Positions 16,176 to 24,722 of a stretch of 39,547 nt of DNA are shown piece by piece; the first letter of the stretch is position 1, and each line of letters begins with the position of its first letter. The notes under the pieces are model-generated. The model saw only the letters and a list, made by a program, of their open reading frames with translations, was not told the origin of the DNA and searched no databases. Both the position numbers and the translations under genes were made by a program. This DNA comes from Bacillus pseudomycoides (GTDB taxonomy: Bacteria; Bacillota; Bacilli; Bacillales; Bacillaceae_G): the NCBI RefSeq assembly GCF_002551005.1, contig NZ_NVOY01000002.1, positions 88,621-128,167 of the forward strand. Reading direction: 5' to 3'.

Positions 16176-16880
16176 GAAGGCACGTAATGGCCAGTCGGTA
16201 ATGATGACATCAACACCGTAATCTATCATCTTTTGTAAATCTTCGTATTCATTAATTGTATAAGGACGGAATATATATCCTTGTTGCTGGGCTGTTTGTA
16301 CAAACTCCTTTGTGAGTAATTCGAAGTTTGGATGGAGGCCATTAGCCTGTCTTTTCTTTGCTTCAGCAATTGGATCTGCGAGCGGTTCATCGTATAAAAT
16401 CGCACGGGGAATCTCTGGTGCTAAAGCTGCAAGTAGAGCAACGGATTCATGGTTAAACGAAGAAAATATAATTCGATTAGTAAGATGAAATTCGCGAACA
16501 AGATCTACGACTTTCTCTTCTATCCCAGGGTAACGAATGACATCTGTTTTTAATTCAATATTTAATTGCAGTGTTGTTGTAGAAAGCCAAATAAGCACTT
16601 CGCGGAGCGTTGGAATTTTCGCTTCATGAAAAGAAGAATCCCTACCGGCATCGAGTGCTTGTAATTGCTCGGCAGTTTGTTCACAGACGAGTCCTGCTCC
16701 ATTTGTTGTTCGGTCCACAGTTTCATCGTGAATCACAACAAGTTCGCCATCTTGTGATACATGTACATCAAGCTCAATGCCATGCGCACCAACGCGCTCT
16801 GCTTCCTGAAAAGCAATCATTGTATTTTCGGGATGTGTACTTCTCACACCGCGATGCGCAAAAATAAGTGGTTGTTTCAT
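16161..16880 (-). CDS. Glycerophosphodiester phosphodiesterase
   Basis: Hydrolyses glycerophosphodiesters to sn-glycerol-3-phosphate and an alcohol. It has 239 residues and a TIM-barrel GDPD domain spanning almost the whole protein. Active-site and metal residues are visible as H9-R10, E18-N-T, E36 and D38 in GIELDVHVSQDG, and H51 in VVIHDETVDRTTNG. There is no signal peptide, so it should be cytoplasmic, like UgpQ and unlike secreted GlpQ. GAAGGAGA precedes the ATG at 16880. It lies between repeat elements and a divergent MerR operon, with no neighbour from glycerol metabolism. Confidence 0.93.
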   Translation of the reverse strand: MKQPLIFAHRGVRSTHPENTMIAFQEAERVGAHGIELDVHVSQDGELVVIHDETVDRTTNGAGLVCEQTAEQLQALDAGRDSSFHEAKIPTLREVLIWLSTTTLQLNIELKTDVIRYPGIEEKVVDLVREFHLTNRIIFSSFNHESVALLAALAPEIPRAILYDEPLADPIAEAKKRQANGLHPNFELLTKEFVQTAQQQGYIFRPYTINEYEDLQKMIDYGVDVIITDWPLRAFELLS

Positions 16881-16940
16881 AATGAGTTCTCCTTCTCATT
16901 TATTTTAATTCAATTATGGGATTGTACGATTTAAAAGACA

Positions 16941-16972
16941 ACCTTTGTAGAAAAAATTTACAAAGGTATAAT
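16941..16972 (+). promoter_or_regulatory. Candidate MerR operator overlapping the promoter
   Basis: A perfect inverted repeat ACCTTTGTA (16941-16949) / TACAAAGGT (16959-16967) surrounds a 9-bp A-rich spacer and ends on a TATAAT -10 box (16967-16972). A TTGTAG (16945-16950) could act as -35. MerR-type regulators bind such repeats between -35 and -10 of their own promoter. A second palindrome GTTAACGTTAAC lies at 16985-16996. Confidence 0.55.
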
Positions 16973-17028
16973 AGTTGCGTAAAAGTTAACGTTAACGTAA
17001 AATGTAATGGTATTAAGGGGGAATGGAC

Positions 17029-17430
17029 GTGTATAAAATTGAGGAAGTTACAAAACAAACGGGTTTAACAAAGCGGACTCTTCGTTATTATGAGGAAATT
17101 GGTTTAATTCATCCACCAGAGCGCAGCGAAGGAAATATTCGCTTATATACGGACGAAGATGTGGAGCGAATTAAAAAAATTGTAGAAGCGAAAGAAGTAT
17201 TAGGGATTACGCTTCAAGAAATGCAGTATTTCTTATCGCTTAAAGAACGGATGGAGCAAAGAAGAAATAGCGATAACCCGCAAGGCCGAGAAGTCATTCA
17301 AGAAATAGCAAATATGCTGACCAGTCAAATCGAGACGTTAGACAAGAAAATGTTACAAATGAAGCGTGTGAAAGAAGAATTAGAAGATAGCTTGGAAAGA
17401 GCAACGAAGTTTTTAGAAAAAGGAGAATGA
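17029..17430 (+). CDS. MerR family transcriptional regulator
   Basis: A 133-residue ligand-responsive regulator. The N-terminal winged helix-turn-helix (about 1-68) contains YKIEEVTKQTGLTKRTLRYYEEIGLI and the wing ending in DEDVERIKKI. A long dimerisation helix (about 75-130) follows. There are no conserved cysteines for metal sensing, so a drug or small-molecule effector is more likely. An ATG at 17023 is only one or two bases from AAGGGGG, so the GTG at 17029 is chosen. Its 3' end overlaps the MFS reading frame, and a candidate operator precedes it, so it probably controls itself and the efflux pump. Confidence 0.9.
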   Translation: MYKIEEVTKQTGLTKRTLRYYEEIGLIHPPERSEGNIRLYTDEDVERIKKIVEAKEVLGITLQEMQYFLSLKERMEQRRNSDNPQGREVIQEIANMLTSQIETLDKKMLQMKRVKEELEDSLERATKFLEKGE

Positions 17431-17435
17431 TTCAT

Positions 17436-18590
17436 ATGGAGAGTAAACAACGACTTGGAAGACTTATTACAGTAGTCGCCACGTTTCTTGCCTTTTCAGG
17501 AATTGGAGTAGTCGATCCGATTTTGCCAATCATCGCAGAGAAAATTGGGGCAACGCATTGGCAAGTAGAAATGTTATTTACAGCTTATATTTTAACGATG
17601 GCTATTATGATGCTGCCATCTGGTCTTCTTGCGGCAAGGTTTGGTGATAAGCGTATGATGACAATTGGCCTTGCGATTGTAACCGTATTTGCGTGTATTT
17701 GCGGATTATCACAAACAATTGCGCAGTTATCCATTTTTCGTGCAGGCTGGGGTTTAGGAAATGCGATGTTTTTTGCAACGGCGATGACATTATTAATTGC
17801 GCTGAGCAAAGAAGTGCATGAAGCAGTGGGGTTGTATGAGGCTGCGATTGGTTTAGGGATGGCGGGAGGTCCGTTGTTAGGTGGTTTATTAGGTGGACAC
17901 TCTTGGCGTTATCCGTTTTTTGCGACAAGTGTTTTAATTGGTTTAGCATTTATTCTCGTTTTCTTTTTTGTAAAAGAACCAGAGCGCAAAGTGAAACGTC
18001 AATCAGCTGGCTTGAAAGAATTACTTAACTTAGTGAAATATAAACCTTTTATACAAGGTGCCATTTCCGGGATGTTCTATTACTATGCTTTCTTTGTCGT
18101 CTTAGCGTATTCGCCGCTCATTTTACATTTATCTGCTATTCAGCTTGGGTTCGTTTTTTGCGGATGGGGCCTTGCGTTAGCGTATGGTTCTGCTAAACTT
18201 GCTCATCGATTAGAAGCGAAATATGAGCCGAAAATGTTACTGCGTTATAGTTTACTTGTGTTTGCTGGCTTTTTAATTTTATTATTCTTCGTACAAGTAA
18301 TGTGGTTACAAATTGCACTGATTATTTTATCAGGATTAGCGTCGGGTCTTAATAATGCATTATTTACAAGTTACGTAATGGACATTTCACCTTATGAAAG
18401 ATCTATCACATCGGGTGTATATAACTTTGTTCGTTGGTTAGGCGGAGCAATTGCACCGATTCTATCTGGAATTCTCGGTCACGTGATTTCACCACAAAGT
18501 CCGTTTTTAGTAGGCGGAATTGTGGCGCTAGTTGGATGTGTGATGATTTGCATACCAGTTCGTGAAAATGAGAGCAAAACCCTTTCCTAG
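17436..18590 (+). CDS. Major facilitator superfamily efflux transporter
   Basis: A 384-residue membrane protein with about 12 hydrophobic helices, of the drug:proton antiporter type. The loop 2-3 motif appears as GLLAARFGDKRMMTIG and motif C-like glycines as YEAAIGLGMAGGPLLGGLLG around residues 135-155. An in-frame ATG at 17427 overlaps the MerR stop, but the ATG at 17436 has better spacing from AAGGAG. Coupling to a MerR gene suggests inducible export of a toxic compound; the substrate is unknown. Confidence 0.9.
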   Translation: MESKQRLGRLITVVATFLAFSGIGVVDPILPIIAEKIGATHWQVEMLFTAYILTMAIMMLPSGLLAARFGDKRMMTIGLAIVTVFACICGLSQTIAQLSIFRAGWGLGNAMFFATAMTLLIALSKEVHEAVGLYEAAIGLGMAGGPLLGGLLGGHSWRYPFFATSVLIGLAFILVFFFVKEPERKVKRQSAGLKELLNLVKYKPFIQGAISGMFYYYAFFVVLAYSPLILHLSAIQLGFVFCGWGLALAYGSAKLAHRLEAKYEPKMLLRYSLLVFAGFLILLFFVQVMWLQIALIILSGLASGLNNALFTSYVMDISPYERSITSGVYNFVRWLGGAIAPILSGILGHVISPQSPFLVGGIVALVGCVMICIPVRENESKTLS

Positions 18591-18603
18591 GAAAGGGTTT
18601 TCT
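18576..18603 (+). terminator. Terminator built on the MFS gene stop codon
   Basis: AAAACCCTTTCC (18576-18587) pairs with GGAAAGGGTTTT (18590-18601). The TAG stop (18588-18590) sits at the tip of the hairpin. Confidence 0.85.
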
Positions 18604-18776
18604 TACTGTTTTATACATAACTGACTAAATATACGAACAAAAACAATTTGTTTCAAATATATTTACGGTATTTTTATATTTTTAACTATACATTTTATAT
18701 GTTTTGTTTTATTTTTGTTAGGGGACATTAATGGTGTGTCCACATTATAAATTGCAATGAAAGGCGTGATCGCACA

Positions 18777-19604
18777 ATGGAATTATGGTTCACGGAAAAA
18801 CAAACAAAGCATTTTGGAATTACAGCGCGTATTAACCGCACTTTACATACGGAGCAAACAGAATTTCAAAAGCTTGATATGGTTGAAACTGAAGAATTTG
18901 GTAACATGCTTATTTTAGATGGCATGGTTATGACAACACAAAAGGATGAGTTCGTATATCACGAAATGGTAGCGCACGTACCATTATTTACACATCCAAA
19001 CCCTGAAAACGTTCTAGTTGTTGGCGGCGGTGATGGCGGTGTTATTCGTGAAGTATTAAAACACCCAAGCGTGAAAAAAGCGACACTTGTTGAAATCGAT
19101 GGAAAAGTAATCGAGTACTCTAAAAAGTACTTACCAGAAATTGCTGGTGAATTAGAAAACCCACGCGTAGATGTAAAAGTAGGCGATGGCTTCCTGCACA
19201 TTGCTGAAAGTGAAAATGAGTATGACGTAATTATGGTTGATTCTACAGAGCCAGTAGGCCCAGCTGTAAACCTATTTACAAAAGGATTCTATGCTGGAAT
19301 CTCTAAAGCGTTAAAAGAAGACGGTATTTTCGTAGCGCAAACGGACAATCCTTGGTTTACACCGGAATTAATTTCAACCGTGTTTAAAGACGTAAAAGAA
19401 ATTTTCCCAATTACGCGTCTATACACAGCTAACATTCCAACATACCCAAGTGGACTTTGGACATTCACAATCGGATCTAAAAAGCATGATCCATTAGAAG
19501 TAAGTGAAGAGCGTTTCCACGAAATCGAAACGAAATATTATACAAAAGAGCTTCACAAAGCAGCATTTGCATTACCGAAGTTCGTTGGCGATTTAATTAA
19601 GTAA
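18777..19604 (+). CDS. speE: Spermidine synthase
   Basis: Transfers the aminopropyl group of decarboxylated S-adenosylmethionine to putrescine, giving spermidine. The 275-residue protein has an N-terminal beta domain ([19 protein letters not shown]) and a Rossmann methyltransferase-like domain. GGGDGG (83-88) with D86 forms part of the active site, [13 protein letters not shown] (105-117) binds the nucleoside, and D155 in [13 protein letters not shown] is the expected catalytic base. AAAGGCG precedes the ATG. speB follows after 305 bases of repeats, so the ancestral pbpG-speE-speB order is kept but stretched. Codon bias suggests strong expression. Confidence 0.96.
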   Translation: MELWFTEKQTKHFGITARINRTLHTEQTEFQKLDMVETEEFGNMLILDGMVMTTQKDEFVYHEMVAHVPLFTHPNPENVLVVGGGDGGVIREVLKHPSVKKATLVEIDGKVIEYSKKYLPEIAGELENPRVDVKVGDGFLHIAESENEYDVIMVDSTEPVGPAVNLFTKGFYAGISKALKEDGIFVAQTDNPWFTPELISTVFKDVKEIFPITRLYTANIPTYPSGLWTFTIGSKKHDPLEVSEERFHEIETKYYTKELHKAAFALPKFVGDLIK

Positions 19605-19723
19605 GAAAAGCGGAAGCGGCTCGATCAGAATCGCAGGACGTTGGAGCTCCCGACAGAGAGGTGCTTTTTGCCTCGTCCGAGGGGGGCGAAACGACCGGAG
19701 ATTCTAGCCGCTGGAGCTAGACA
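19604..19723 (+). repeat. GCGGAAG-family repeat, full copy
   Basis: Begins at the last base of the speE stop codon with AGAAAAGCGGAAGCGGCTCG and ends GCCGCTGGAGCTAGACA. The ends are partly complementary (AGCGGCT...AGCCGCT), so it folds as a hairpin. A near-identical copy is nested in the bcr1 element at 15898-16016 in reverse orientation. Confidence 0.8.
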
Positions 19724-19816
19724 GTAAGAAAAGCGGAAGTGGCTTGCTCAGAATGAGAGAAAGCCGACTAAGGTTCTTTCCCGCAGAAGGAGCTTCTTCC
19801 TTCTTGTGGGAAAGAA
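19724..19816 (+). repeat. GCGGAAG-family repeat, second variant in tandem
   Basis: Starts AGAAAAGCGGAAGTGGCTTG and shares GCTCAGAAT with the first copy, then diverges into AAGCCGACTAAGGTTCTTTC. TTCTTTCCC (19774-19782) pairs with GGGAAAGAA (19808-19816), so it carries its own hairpin. The rest of the speE-speB gap (19817-19904) holds only a small GGAGC/GCTCC hairpin and the speB ribosome-binding site. Confidence 0.65.
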
Positions 19817-19909
19817 TATGGTAAATCGATAAAGAGGAGCAAATAGCTCCAAATTTGAGACAAAATGAAAGGTTGGGATACCTTAAGTTCCAGATAGGAG
19901 GAAAAGAAT

Positions 19910-20785
19910 ATGCGTTTTGATGAAGCTTATTCAGGTAAAGTGTTTATTAATAGTCATCCAAGTTTTGAAGATGCTGAAGTAGTTATTTACGGGATGCCAA
20001 TGGATTGGACAGTAAGTTATCGTCCTGGCTCTCGTTTTGGCCCAGCACGTATTCGTGAAGTATCAATTGGATTAGAAGAATATAGTCCATATTTAGATCG
20101 TGAACTAGAGGAAGTTAAATATTTTGATGCAGGTGATATTCCGCTTCCTTTCGGTAATGCACAGCGTAGCTTAGACATGATTGAAGAATATGTAACAAAA
20201 CTATTAGATGCTGGTAAGTTTCCGCTAGGTCTTGGTGGTGAGCACTTAGTGTCTTGGCCAATTTTTAAGGCGATGGCCAAAAAATATCCAGATTTAGCGA
20301 TCATCCATATGGATGCTCATACAGATTTACGTGAATCTTATGAAGGTGAGCCTTTATCTCACTCTACACCAATTCGTAAAGTGTGCGATTTAATTGGCCC
20401 AGAAAACGTATATTCTTTCGGGATTCGTTCTGGTATGAAAGAAGAATTCGAGTGGGTAAAAGAAGTTGGTATGAACTTATACAAATTTGATGTATTAGAA
20501 CCATTGAAGAAAGTATTACCAACACTTGCAGGACGCCCAGTCTATGTCACAATTGACATCGACGTATTAGACCCAGCTCATGCTCCTGGTACAGGAACGT
20601 TAGAAGCTGGCGGTATTACATCAAAAGAACTATTAGATTCCATTGTTGCAATTGCAAATTCAAATATAAACGTAGTTGGAGCAGACTTAGTTGAAGTAGC
20701 TCCTGTATACGATCACAGTGATCAAACACCAATCGCAGCAAGTAAATTTGTGCGCGAAATGTTACTTGGATGGGTGCAAAAATAA
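19910..20785 (+). CDS. speB: Agmatinase
   Basis: Hydrolyses agmatine to putrescine and urea, the step before spermidine synthase. It is 291 residues, of the ureohydrolase family with a two-manganese centre. All metal motifs are visible: GGEH (H112), D135-A-H137-T-D139, and D216-I-D218-V-L-D. AGGAGGAAAAG precedes the ATG. With speE it forms the arginine-decarboxylase route to polyamines; no speA is present in the window. The repeats upstream probably do not break the functional pairing but may give speB its own mRNA end structure. Confidence 0.95.
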   Translation: MRFDEAYSGKVFINSHPSFEDAEVVIYGMPMDWTVSYRPGSRFGPARIREVSIGLEEYSPYLDRELEEVKYFDAGDIPLPFGNAQRSLDMIEEYVTKLLDAGKFPLGLGGEHLVSWPIFKAMAKKYPDLAIIHMDAHTDLRESYEGEPLSHSTPIRKVCDLIGPENVYSFGIRSGMKEEFEWVKEVGMNLYKFDVLEPLKKVLPTLAGRPVYVTIDIDVLDPAHAPGTGTLEAGGITSKELLDSIVAIANSNINVVGADLVEVAPVYDHSDQTPIAASKFVREMLLGWVQK

Positions 20786-20841
20786 AAGCTAAGCCGACTG
20801 TTAAGGTTCTTAGACTCGAGGGCCTAGGAGGCGTAGCTGGA
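20785..20841 (+). repeat. Short degenerate repeat related to the GCGGAAG family
   Basis: Starts at the speB stop. It shares AAGCCGACT..TAAGGTTCTT with 19763-19779 and ends in GGAGGCGTAGCTGGA, with CTAGGAGGCGTAGC-like pairing at the ends. Much shorter than the other copies. Confidence 0.45.
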
Positions 20842-20854
20842 TAAAATAAAAGCG

Positions 20855-20890
20855 AAGGCTATTTCGAATCAATTCGAAATAGCCTTTTTC
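20855..20890 (+). terminator. Terminator of speB
   Basis: AAGGCTATTTCGAA (20855-20868) pairs perfectly with TTCGAAATAGCCTT (20873-20886) with loop TCAA, then T residues. Confidence 0.92.
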
Positions 20891-20925
20891 TTATGTTGTT
20901 TTTATGAAAAAATGCATGATGTAAC

Positions 20926-20960
20926 TTTCCTTACAATGATGTAAGAAAAGTGTAAGGAAA
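20926..20960. promoter_or_regulatory. BceR/YxdJ-type operator upstream of the yxeA-like gene
   Basis: TTACAATGATGTAA (20931-20944) fits the TNACA-N4-TGTAA pattern bound by BceR-like response regulators. It is embedded in a larger inverted repeat TTTCCTTACA (20926-20935) / TGTAAGGAAA (20951-20960), and TGTAA also recurs at 20920. A TATACT (20989-20994) downstream may be the -10 box. Confidence 0.55.
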
Positions 20961-21038
20961 ATCGATAGAGATTACCTTTTGTAAATTTTATACTGAAGAT
21001 AATAATAAGGAAGCGTTATGTAAGAGGTGAAAAGCTTT

Positions 21039-21398
21039 ATGCGTATGATATTAAAAGTTGGAGCGGTATTTGCTATTTTATGCGGGGCAGGAGCCTTTTA
21101 TTTACAAACGAAAACAGAAGGTGTGCAAGCTTTTGTAGATAACTTTGTTTCAAGTAAGGAAGTAAAGGCATGTTATGCTGTGACAAATCAAGGTGAGAAA
21201 AAAGGAGATTGGTATTTGTATGCCTTTACTGCTTATGATAGAGAAGGAAATAAGCAAGTTGTAAAAAAAATGATAAACCGTGAACTGCGACGTGGAGAAT
21301 ATTTGAAAATCTATGCAAAAGGTAGTCAAGGTCAAGGATGGGCTGAATTGAAAGAGAATGAAGTGCCGGCAAATGTGCTAGAAAAATTGAAAAAATAA
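21039..21398 (+). CDS. yxeA: YxeA family secreted small protein (DUF1093)
   Basis: A 119-residue protein with an N-terminal hydrophobic signal or anchor (about residues 3-22) and a small beta-rich domain (about 40-119) of the DUF1093/YxeA family, with YLYAFTAYDREGNKQ and LRRGEYLKIYAKGSQGQGWAE. Its molecular function is unknown. The ORF may start at a GTG at 21027, but that codon lies inside AAGAGGTGA; the ATG at 21039, eight bases later, is preferred. In B. subtilis yxeA is co-transcribed with the YxdLM ABC transporter and activated by YxdJ in response to cationic peptides. Here it stands alone, behind a matching operator-like repeat. Confidence 0.78.
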   Translation: MRMILKVGAVFAILCGAGAFYLQTKTEGVQAFVDNFVSSKEVKACYAVTNQGEKKGDWYLYAFTAYDREGNKQVVKKMINRELRRGEYLKIYAKGSQGQGWAELKENEVPANVLEKLKK

Positions 21399-21550
21399 TG
21401 GAAAACCGAGTTTATAATAGGTTTCCTGTTATTTCACAAGGTTGATGGTTAATTAGGAAAGAAAAATTTATAAATTGTGTTTGCAAATACAGCTTTCAGC
21501 AGACAGACACCACTGTTTTTTGATATGATAGAAAGAGTGTTTTATTTTTA

Positions 21551-21630
21551 GGAAAGCGGAAGTGGCTTGCTTAGAATGAGCGGAGAAGGAAGGCGAAAAG
21601 CCGCCAAACATTCTAGTCACTGGAGCTAGA
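21551..21630 (+). repeat. GCGGAAG-family repeat, 80-bp copy upstream of ywiB
   Basis: GGAAAGCGGAAGTGGCTTGC at the left and ATTCTAGTCACTGGAGCTAG at the right, as in the 19604 copy but with a different, shorter middle. The ends are imperfectly complementary. The remaining 21399-21550 interval shows no gene. Confidence 0.7.
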
Positions 21631-21669
21631 AAACGCAATACCTATAACATTTTGAAAGGTGTGCAAGAC

Positions 21670-22107
21670 GTGGAGAAGCAACTTGCAGGCTTACCAGTAC
21701 AGGTTCACTTTGTAACGGAAATTCGTGAAGGAACGCGAAAGGAAACTATTGCTTTTGATGCAAATGGTCTATACTATGTAAAGGGTCAAAGTACATATGT
21801 AACGTTTCAAGAACTGAACGAACAAGGCGAAGTGAAGACAATTATTAAAATCCAAGATGATCAAGTTCTCATTATGCGTTCCGGTGCTGTTTCGATGCGC
21901 CAAACTCATAAAAAAGGTGAGTGGACAACAGGAACGTATACCAGTGAACTTGGAACGTTTGCATTGCAAACGAAAACGGATAACGTCCTTTTTAAATGGT
22001 CGGAAGAAAAGAAAAAGGGACAACTCTTTCTAACGTATGCATTGCTTCTAAGTGAACAAGAAGCAGGCCGATATACAATTACCATCAATCTTAAGGAGGC
22101 ACAATAA
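21670..22107 (+). CDS. ywiB: DUF1934 protein YwiB
   Basis: A 145-residue calycin-like beta-barrel protein of the DUF1934 family, of unknown function, always found next to argS in bacilli. Recognisable segments are [20 protein letters not shown] at the N terminus, [29 protein letters not shown], and [21 protein letters not shown] at the C terminus. The frame extends to a TTG at 21652, but AAAGGTG at 21655-21661 fits the GTG at 21670 best. Its stop overlaps the argS start by one base (TAATG), so the two are translationally coupled. Confidence 0.87.
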   Translation: MEKQLAGLPVQVHFVTEIREGTRKETIAFDANGLYYVKGQSTYVTFQELNEQGEVKTIIKIQDDQVLIMRSGAVSMRQTHKKGEWTTGTYTSELGTFALQTKTDNVLFKWSEEKKKGQLFLTYALLLSEQEAGRYTITINLKEAQ

Positions 22108-23777
22108 TGAACTCTTTAGAACAAGTAAAAGAACTCATTAAAGAGGAAATTAAAGCTGCTGTAGTAAAAGCAGAATTAGCGTCAGAAGAACAAATTACAA
22201 ACGTTATATTAGAAACACCGAAAGATAAAGCAAATGGTGACTTCTCTACAAACACGGCGATGCAACTTGCACGTGTAGCGAAAAAAGCACCTCGTATGAT
22301 TGCAGAAGAATTAGTTGCAAATTTTGATAAAGCAAAGGCTTCTATTGAAAAAATCGAAATTGCTGGCCCTGGTTTCATTAACTTCTATATGGATAACAGC
22401 TATTTAACAGATTTAATTCCTACAATTATTACAGCTGGCGAAGCATATGGTGAAACAAACACAGGTAAGAGCAAAAAAGTACAAGTTGAGTTCGTCTCTG
22501 CAAATCCAACGGGTGACCTGCACTTAGGTCATGCACGTGGTGCAGCAGTTGGTGATACGCTATGTAACGTATTAGCAAAAGCGGGCTACGATGTATCTCG
22601 TGAATATTATATTAACGATGCAGGTAATCAAATTCATAACTTAGCGCTTTCTGTTGAAGCTCGTTACATGCAAGCGTTAGGTTTAGAAAAAGAAATGCCA
22701 GAAGACGGTTACCACGGTGCTGATATTATAGGAATTGGTAAGCATCTTGCAGAAGAATTCGGTGATCGTTACGTGCATGTAGATGCAGCAGAAAGCTATG
22801 AGTTCTATCGTCAGTACGGTTTAAAATATGAATTAGAAAAGCTTCAAAAGGACTTAGAAAGTTTCCGTGTAAATTTTGACGTTTGGTATTCTGAAACATC
22901 ATTATATAAAAACGGTAAAATTGATGAAGCTCTTGCAGTATTAAAAGAGCGCGGTGAAGTGTTTGAAGAAGAGGGCGCAACATGGTTCCGTTCTACAACT
23001 TACGGCGATGATAAAGACCGTGTATTAATTAAAAACGATGGTTCTTACACATACTTAACGCCAGATATTGCGTATCACCGTGATAAATTAGAGCGCGGTT
23101 TTGATAAATTAATCAACATTTGGGGTGCTGACCACCACGGTTACATTCCTCGTATGAAAGCAGCAATTCAAGCGCTTGGATACGAAAAAGATACATTAGA
23201 AGTAGAAATCATCCAAATGGTACAACTATACCAAAACGGTGAAAAAGTGAAAATGAGTAAACGTACAGGTAAAGCTGTTACACTTCGTGAGCTTATGGAA
23301 GAAGTAGGAGTGGATGCAATGCGTTACTTCTTTGCAATGCGCAGCGGTGACTCTCATTTAGACTTTGATATGGATTTAGCGGTATCAAAATCAAATGAAA
23401 ACCCAGTATACTATGCACAATACGCACATGCACGCGTATGCAGTATTCTTCGTCAAGGTGAAGAACTTGGTTTAGCTGCAGGCAGCGATGTGAACTACAA
23501 ACTAGTTGCTTCTGAGAAAGAAGTAGACTTGTTAAAGAAACTTGGTGAATTCCCAGCAGCAGTTGCAGAAGCAGCACAAAAACGCCTGCCGCACCGTATT
23601 ACAAGCTATGCATTTGATTTAGCAGCAGCGCTTCATAGCTTCTACAATGCAGAAAAAGTATTAAACCAAGATAATGTAGAATTAAGTAAAGCTCGTTACG
23701 ATTTAATGCGTGCAGTACGCATTACCCTTCAAAATGCATTAGCATTAGTTGGAGTATCTGCACCAGAAAAGATGTAA
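22107..23777 (+). CDS. argS: Arginyl-tRNA synthetase
   Basis: Charges tRNA-Arg. A class I synthetase of 556 residues, full length. The N-terminal additional domain (about 1-110) precedes the Rossmann catalytic domain with the HIGH-type motif H139-L-G-H142 in [15 protein letters not shown] and K382-M-S-K-R386. The C-terminal DALR anticodon-binding domain (about 430-556) ends in [19 protein letters not shown] at 22093-22099 gives strong translation. B. cereus-group genomes often carry a second argS-like gene; this is the ywiB-linked one, as in B. subtilis. No canonical U-tailed terminator follows, only a large palindrome. Confidence 0.97.
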   Translation: MNSLEQVKELIKEEIKAAVVKAELASEEQITNVILETPKDKANGDFSTNTAMQLARVAKKAPRMIAEELVANFDKAKASIEKIEIAGPGFINFYMDNSYLTDLIPTIITAGEAYGETNTGKSKKVQVEFVSANPTGDLHLGHARGAAVGDTLCNVLAKAGYDVSREYYINDAGNQIHNLALSVEARYMQALGLEKEMPEDGYHGADIIGIGKHLAEEFGDRYVHVDAAESYEFYRQYGLKYELEKLQKDLESFRVNFDVWYSETSLYKNGKIDEALAVLKERGEVFEEEGATWFRSTTYGDDKDRVLIKNDGSYTYLTPDIAYHRDKLERGFDKLINIWGADHHGYIPRMKAAIQALGYEKDTLEVEIIQMVQLYQNGEKVKMSKRTGKAVTLRELMEEVGVDAMRYFFAMRSGDSHLDFDMDLAVSKSNENPVYYAQYAHARVCSILRQGEELGLAAGSDVNYKLVASEKEVDLLKKLGEFPAAVAEAAQKRLPHRITSYAFDLAAALHSFYNAEKVLNQDNVELSKARYDLMRAVRITLQNALALVGVSAPEKM

Positions 23778-23815
23778 TGAAGAAAAATATCTACTTTATT
23801 TAGAAGTGATATAAA

Positions 23816-23849
23816 AATATCTGATCAGTCTATAGACTGATCAGATATT
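23816..23849. repeat. 34-bp perfect palindrome downstream of argS
   Basis: Each half is AATATCTGATCAGTCTA and the second half is its exact reverse complement, with no spacer. It contains two TGATCA sites. The plus-strand downstream flank is A-rich rather than T-rich, while the minus-strand side has TTTTTAT, so it would work better as a minus-strand terminator, although no minus-strand gene precedes it. Confidence 0.85.
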
Positions 23850-24161
23850 AAAAATAAGAAATTTGAAAGGTCAAGAAGAAACATCGCACATACAGTTTGA
23901 TGTTGGAAAACCATCCCTAAGAAATCGTTTTCAGTTTTTTGTTCTAAATATATATGTGTCAAAAATGTGTTATATTGTTGACGCAAAAAATAGAAAATAT
24001 TGCTTTTTTGTAATCATTTTAGAATAATAGGCTTGGGAAATAATTTCTGTTTAAGGGGGATAGTTAAATCGTTGTAAATACTGTTGTTACATTTAAGAAA
24101 ATATGTCAAATAACACTTCATCTAACCAAGTGTCTAAACGATTAGTAAGCACCTTTAAAAA
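23850..24161. other. Gene-free AT-rich interval after argS
   Basis: No ORF with a plausible ribosome-binding site was found on either strand. There is an isolated TTGACG near 23977 and an AAGGGGGAT at about 24052 that is followed at once by stop codons. It may be debris of a lost gene. Confidence 0.5.
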
Positions 24162-24330
24162 TTACATAAGACCCCTCTTTCTGTTTAGATAAGCGAGGGC
24201 ATTTAATCATGCATAAAGGTGGTCAAGGCTTTTTTTGCCACATGTAAGGGTGAGAATAAAGGTAGAAAGCGCGAATGCAACTCATGTTTTATTCTGCATA
24301 ATAACGAATTATATGTTGATAAATCAAAAT
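24162..24330. repeat. Dispersed ~165-bp repeat, copy 2
   Basis: Aligns with 4359-4522: ACATAAGACCCCT start, GCGAGGGCAT, GGTCAAGGCTTTTTTTGCCA, GGTAGAAAGCGC and closing AAATCAAAAT appear in the same order and nearly the same spacing, with many substitutions. The conserved core is TGCCACATG followed by a purine-rich block. Confidence 0.6.
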
Positions 24331-24421
24331 GAATTTATATAGTACGTGCGGTACAATTTAATTTTTCATAATTTGATAAGAGTAGTGAAAGGATATAAAT
24401 CTTTCAATTTCGATATTACCA

Positions 24422-24604
24422 TTAATCATCAAGATATGTCAATATCTCGATTATTAGATTTGGTTCCTCTTTAGAAAAATTAACGTATATAATTTCACTT
24501 TCATTCTTCGACATAGAACCTAGTAGGCGAAGTCCTTTTTCGTAATACACATTTATATACTCCAAAAATAAAAAGACTGACTGATGTATTTCTGCATAAT
24601 GCAT
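24422..24604 (-). pseudogene. Probable IS3-family transposase (OrfB) C-terminal remnant
   Basis: A 60-codon frame whose middle, FLEYINVYYEKGLRLLGSMS with NESE after it, resembles the C-terminal end of IS3-group transposases (EYI-x-YYN-x-KR-x-HS-x-LGYxSPxExE). The Lys-Arg-x-His-Ser part is lost and only the last ~30 residues of the homologous region remain. There is no ribosome-binding site before its ATG, and no terminal repeats were found. The likeness is from memory of the family pattern; a chance short ORF is possible. Confidence 0.35.
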
Positions 24605-24722
24605 ATAAATTCGGTTGACAATTATACTTTTTTATTACCTCAAGTTTGTACTGTATTCAGATTTGGAGAATATGATTATTTATCCGTATAGACAAATAAC
24701 AAAAACTTTGTCCGAAGCGTTT

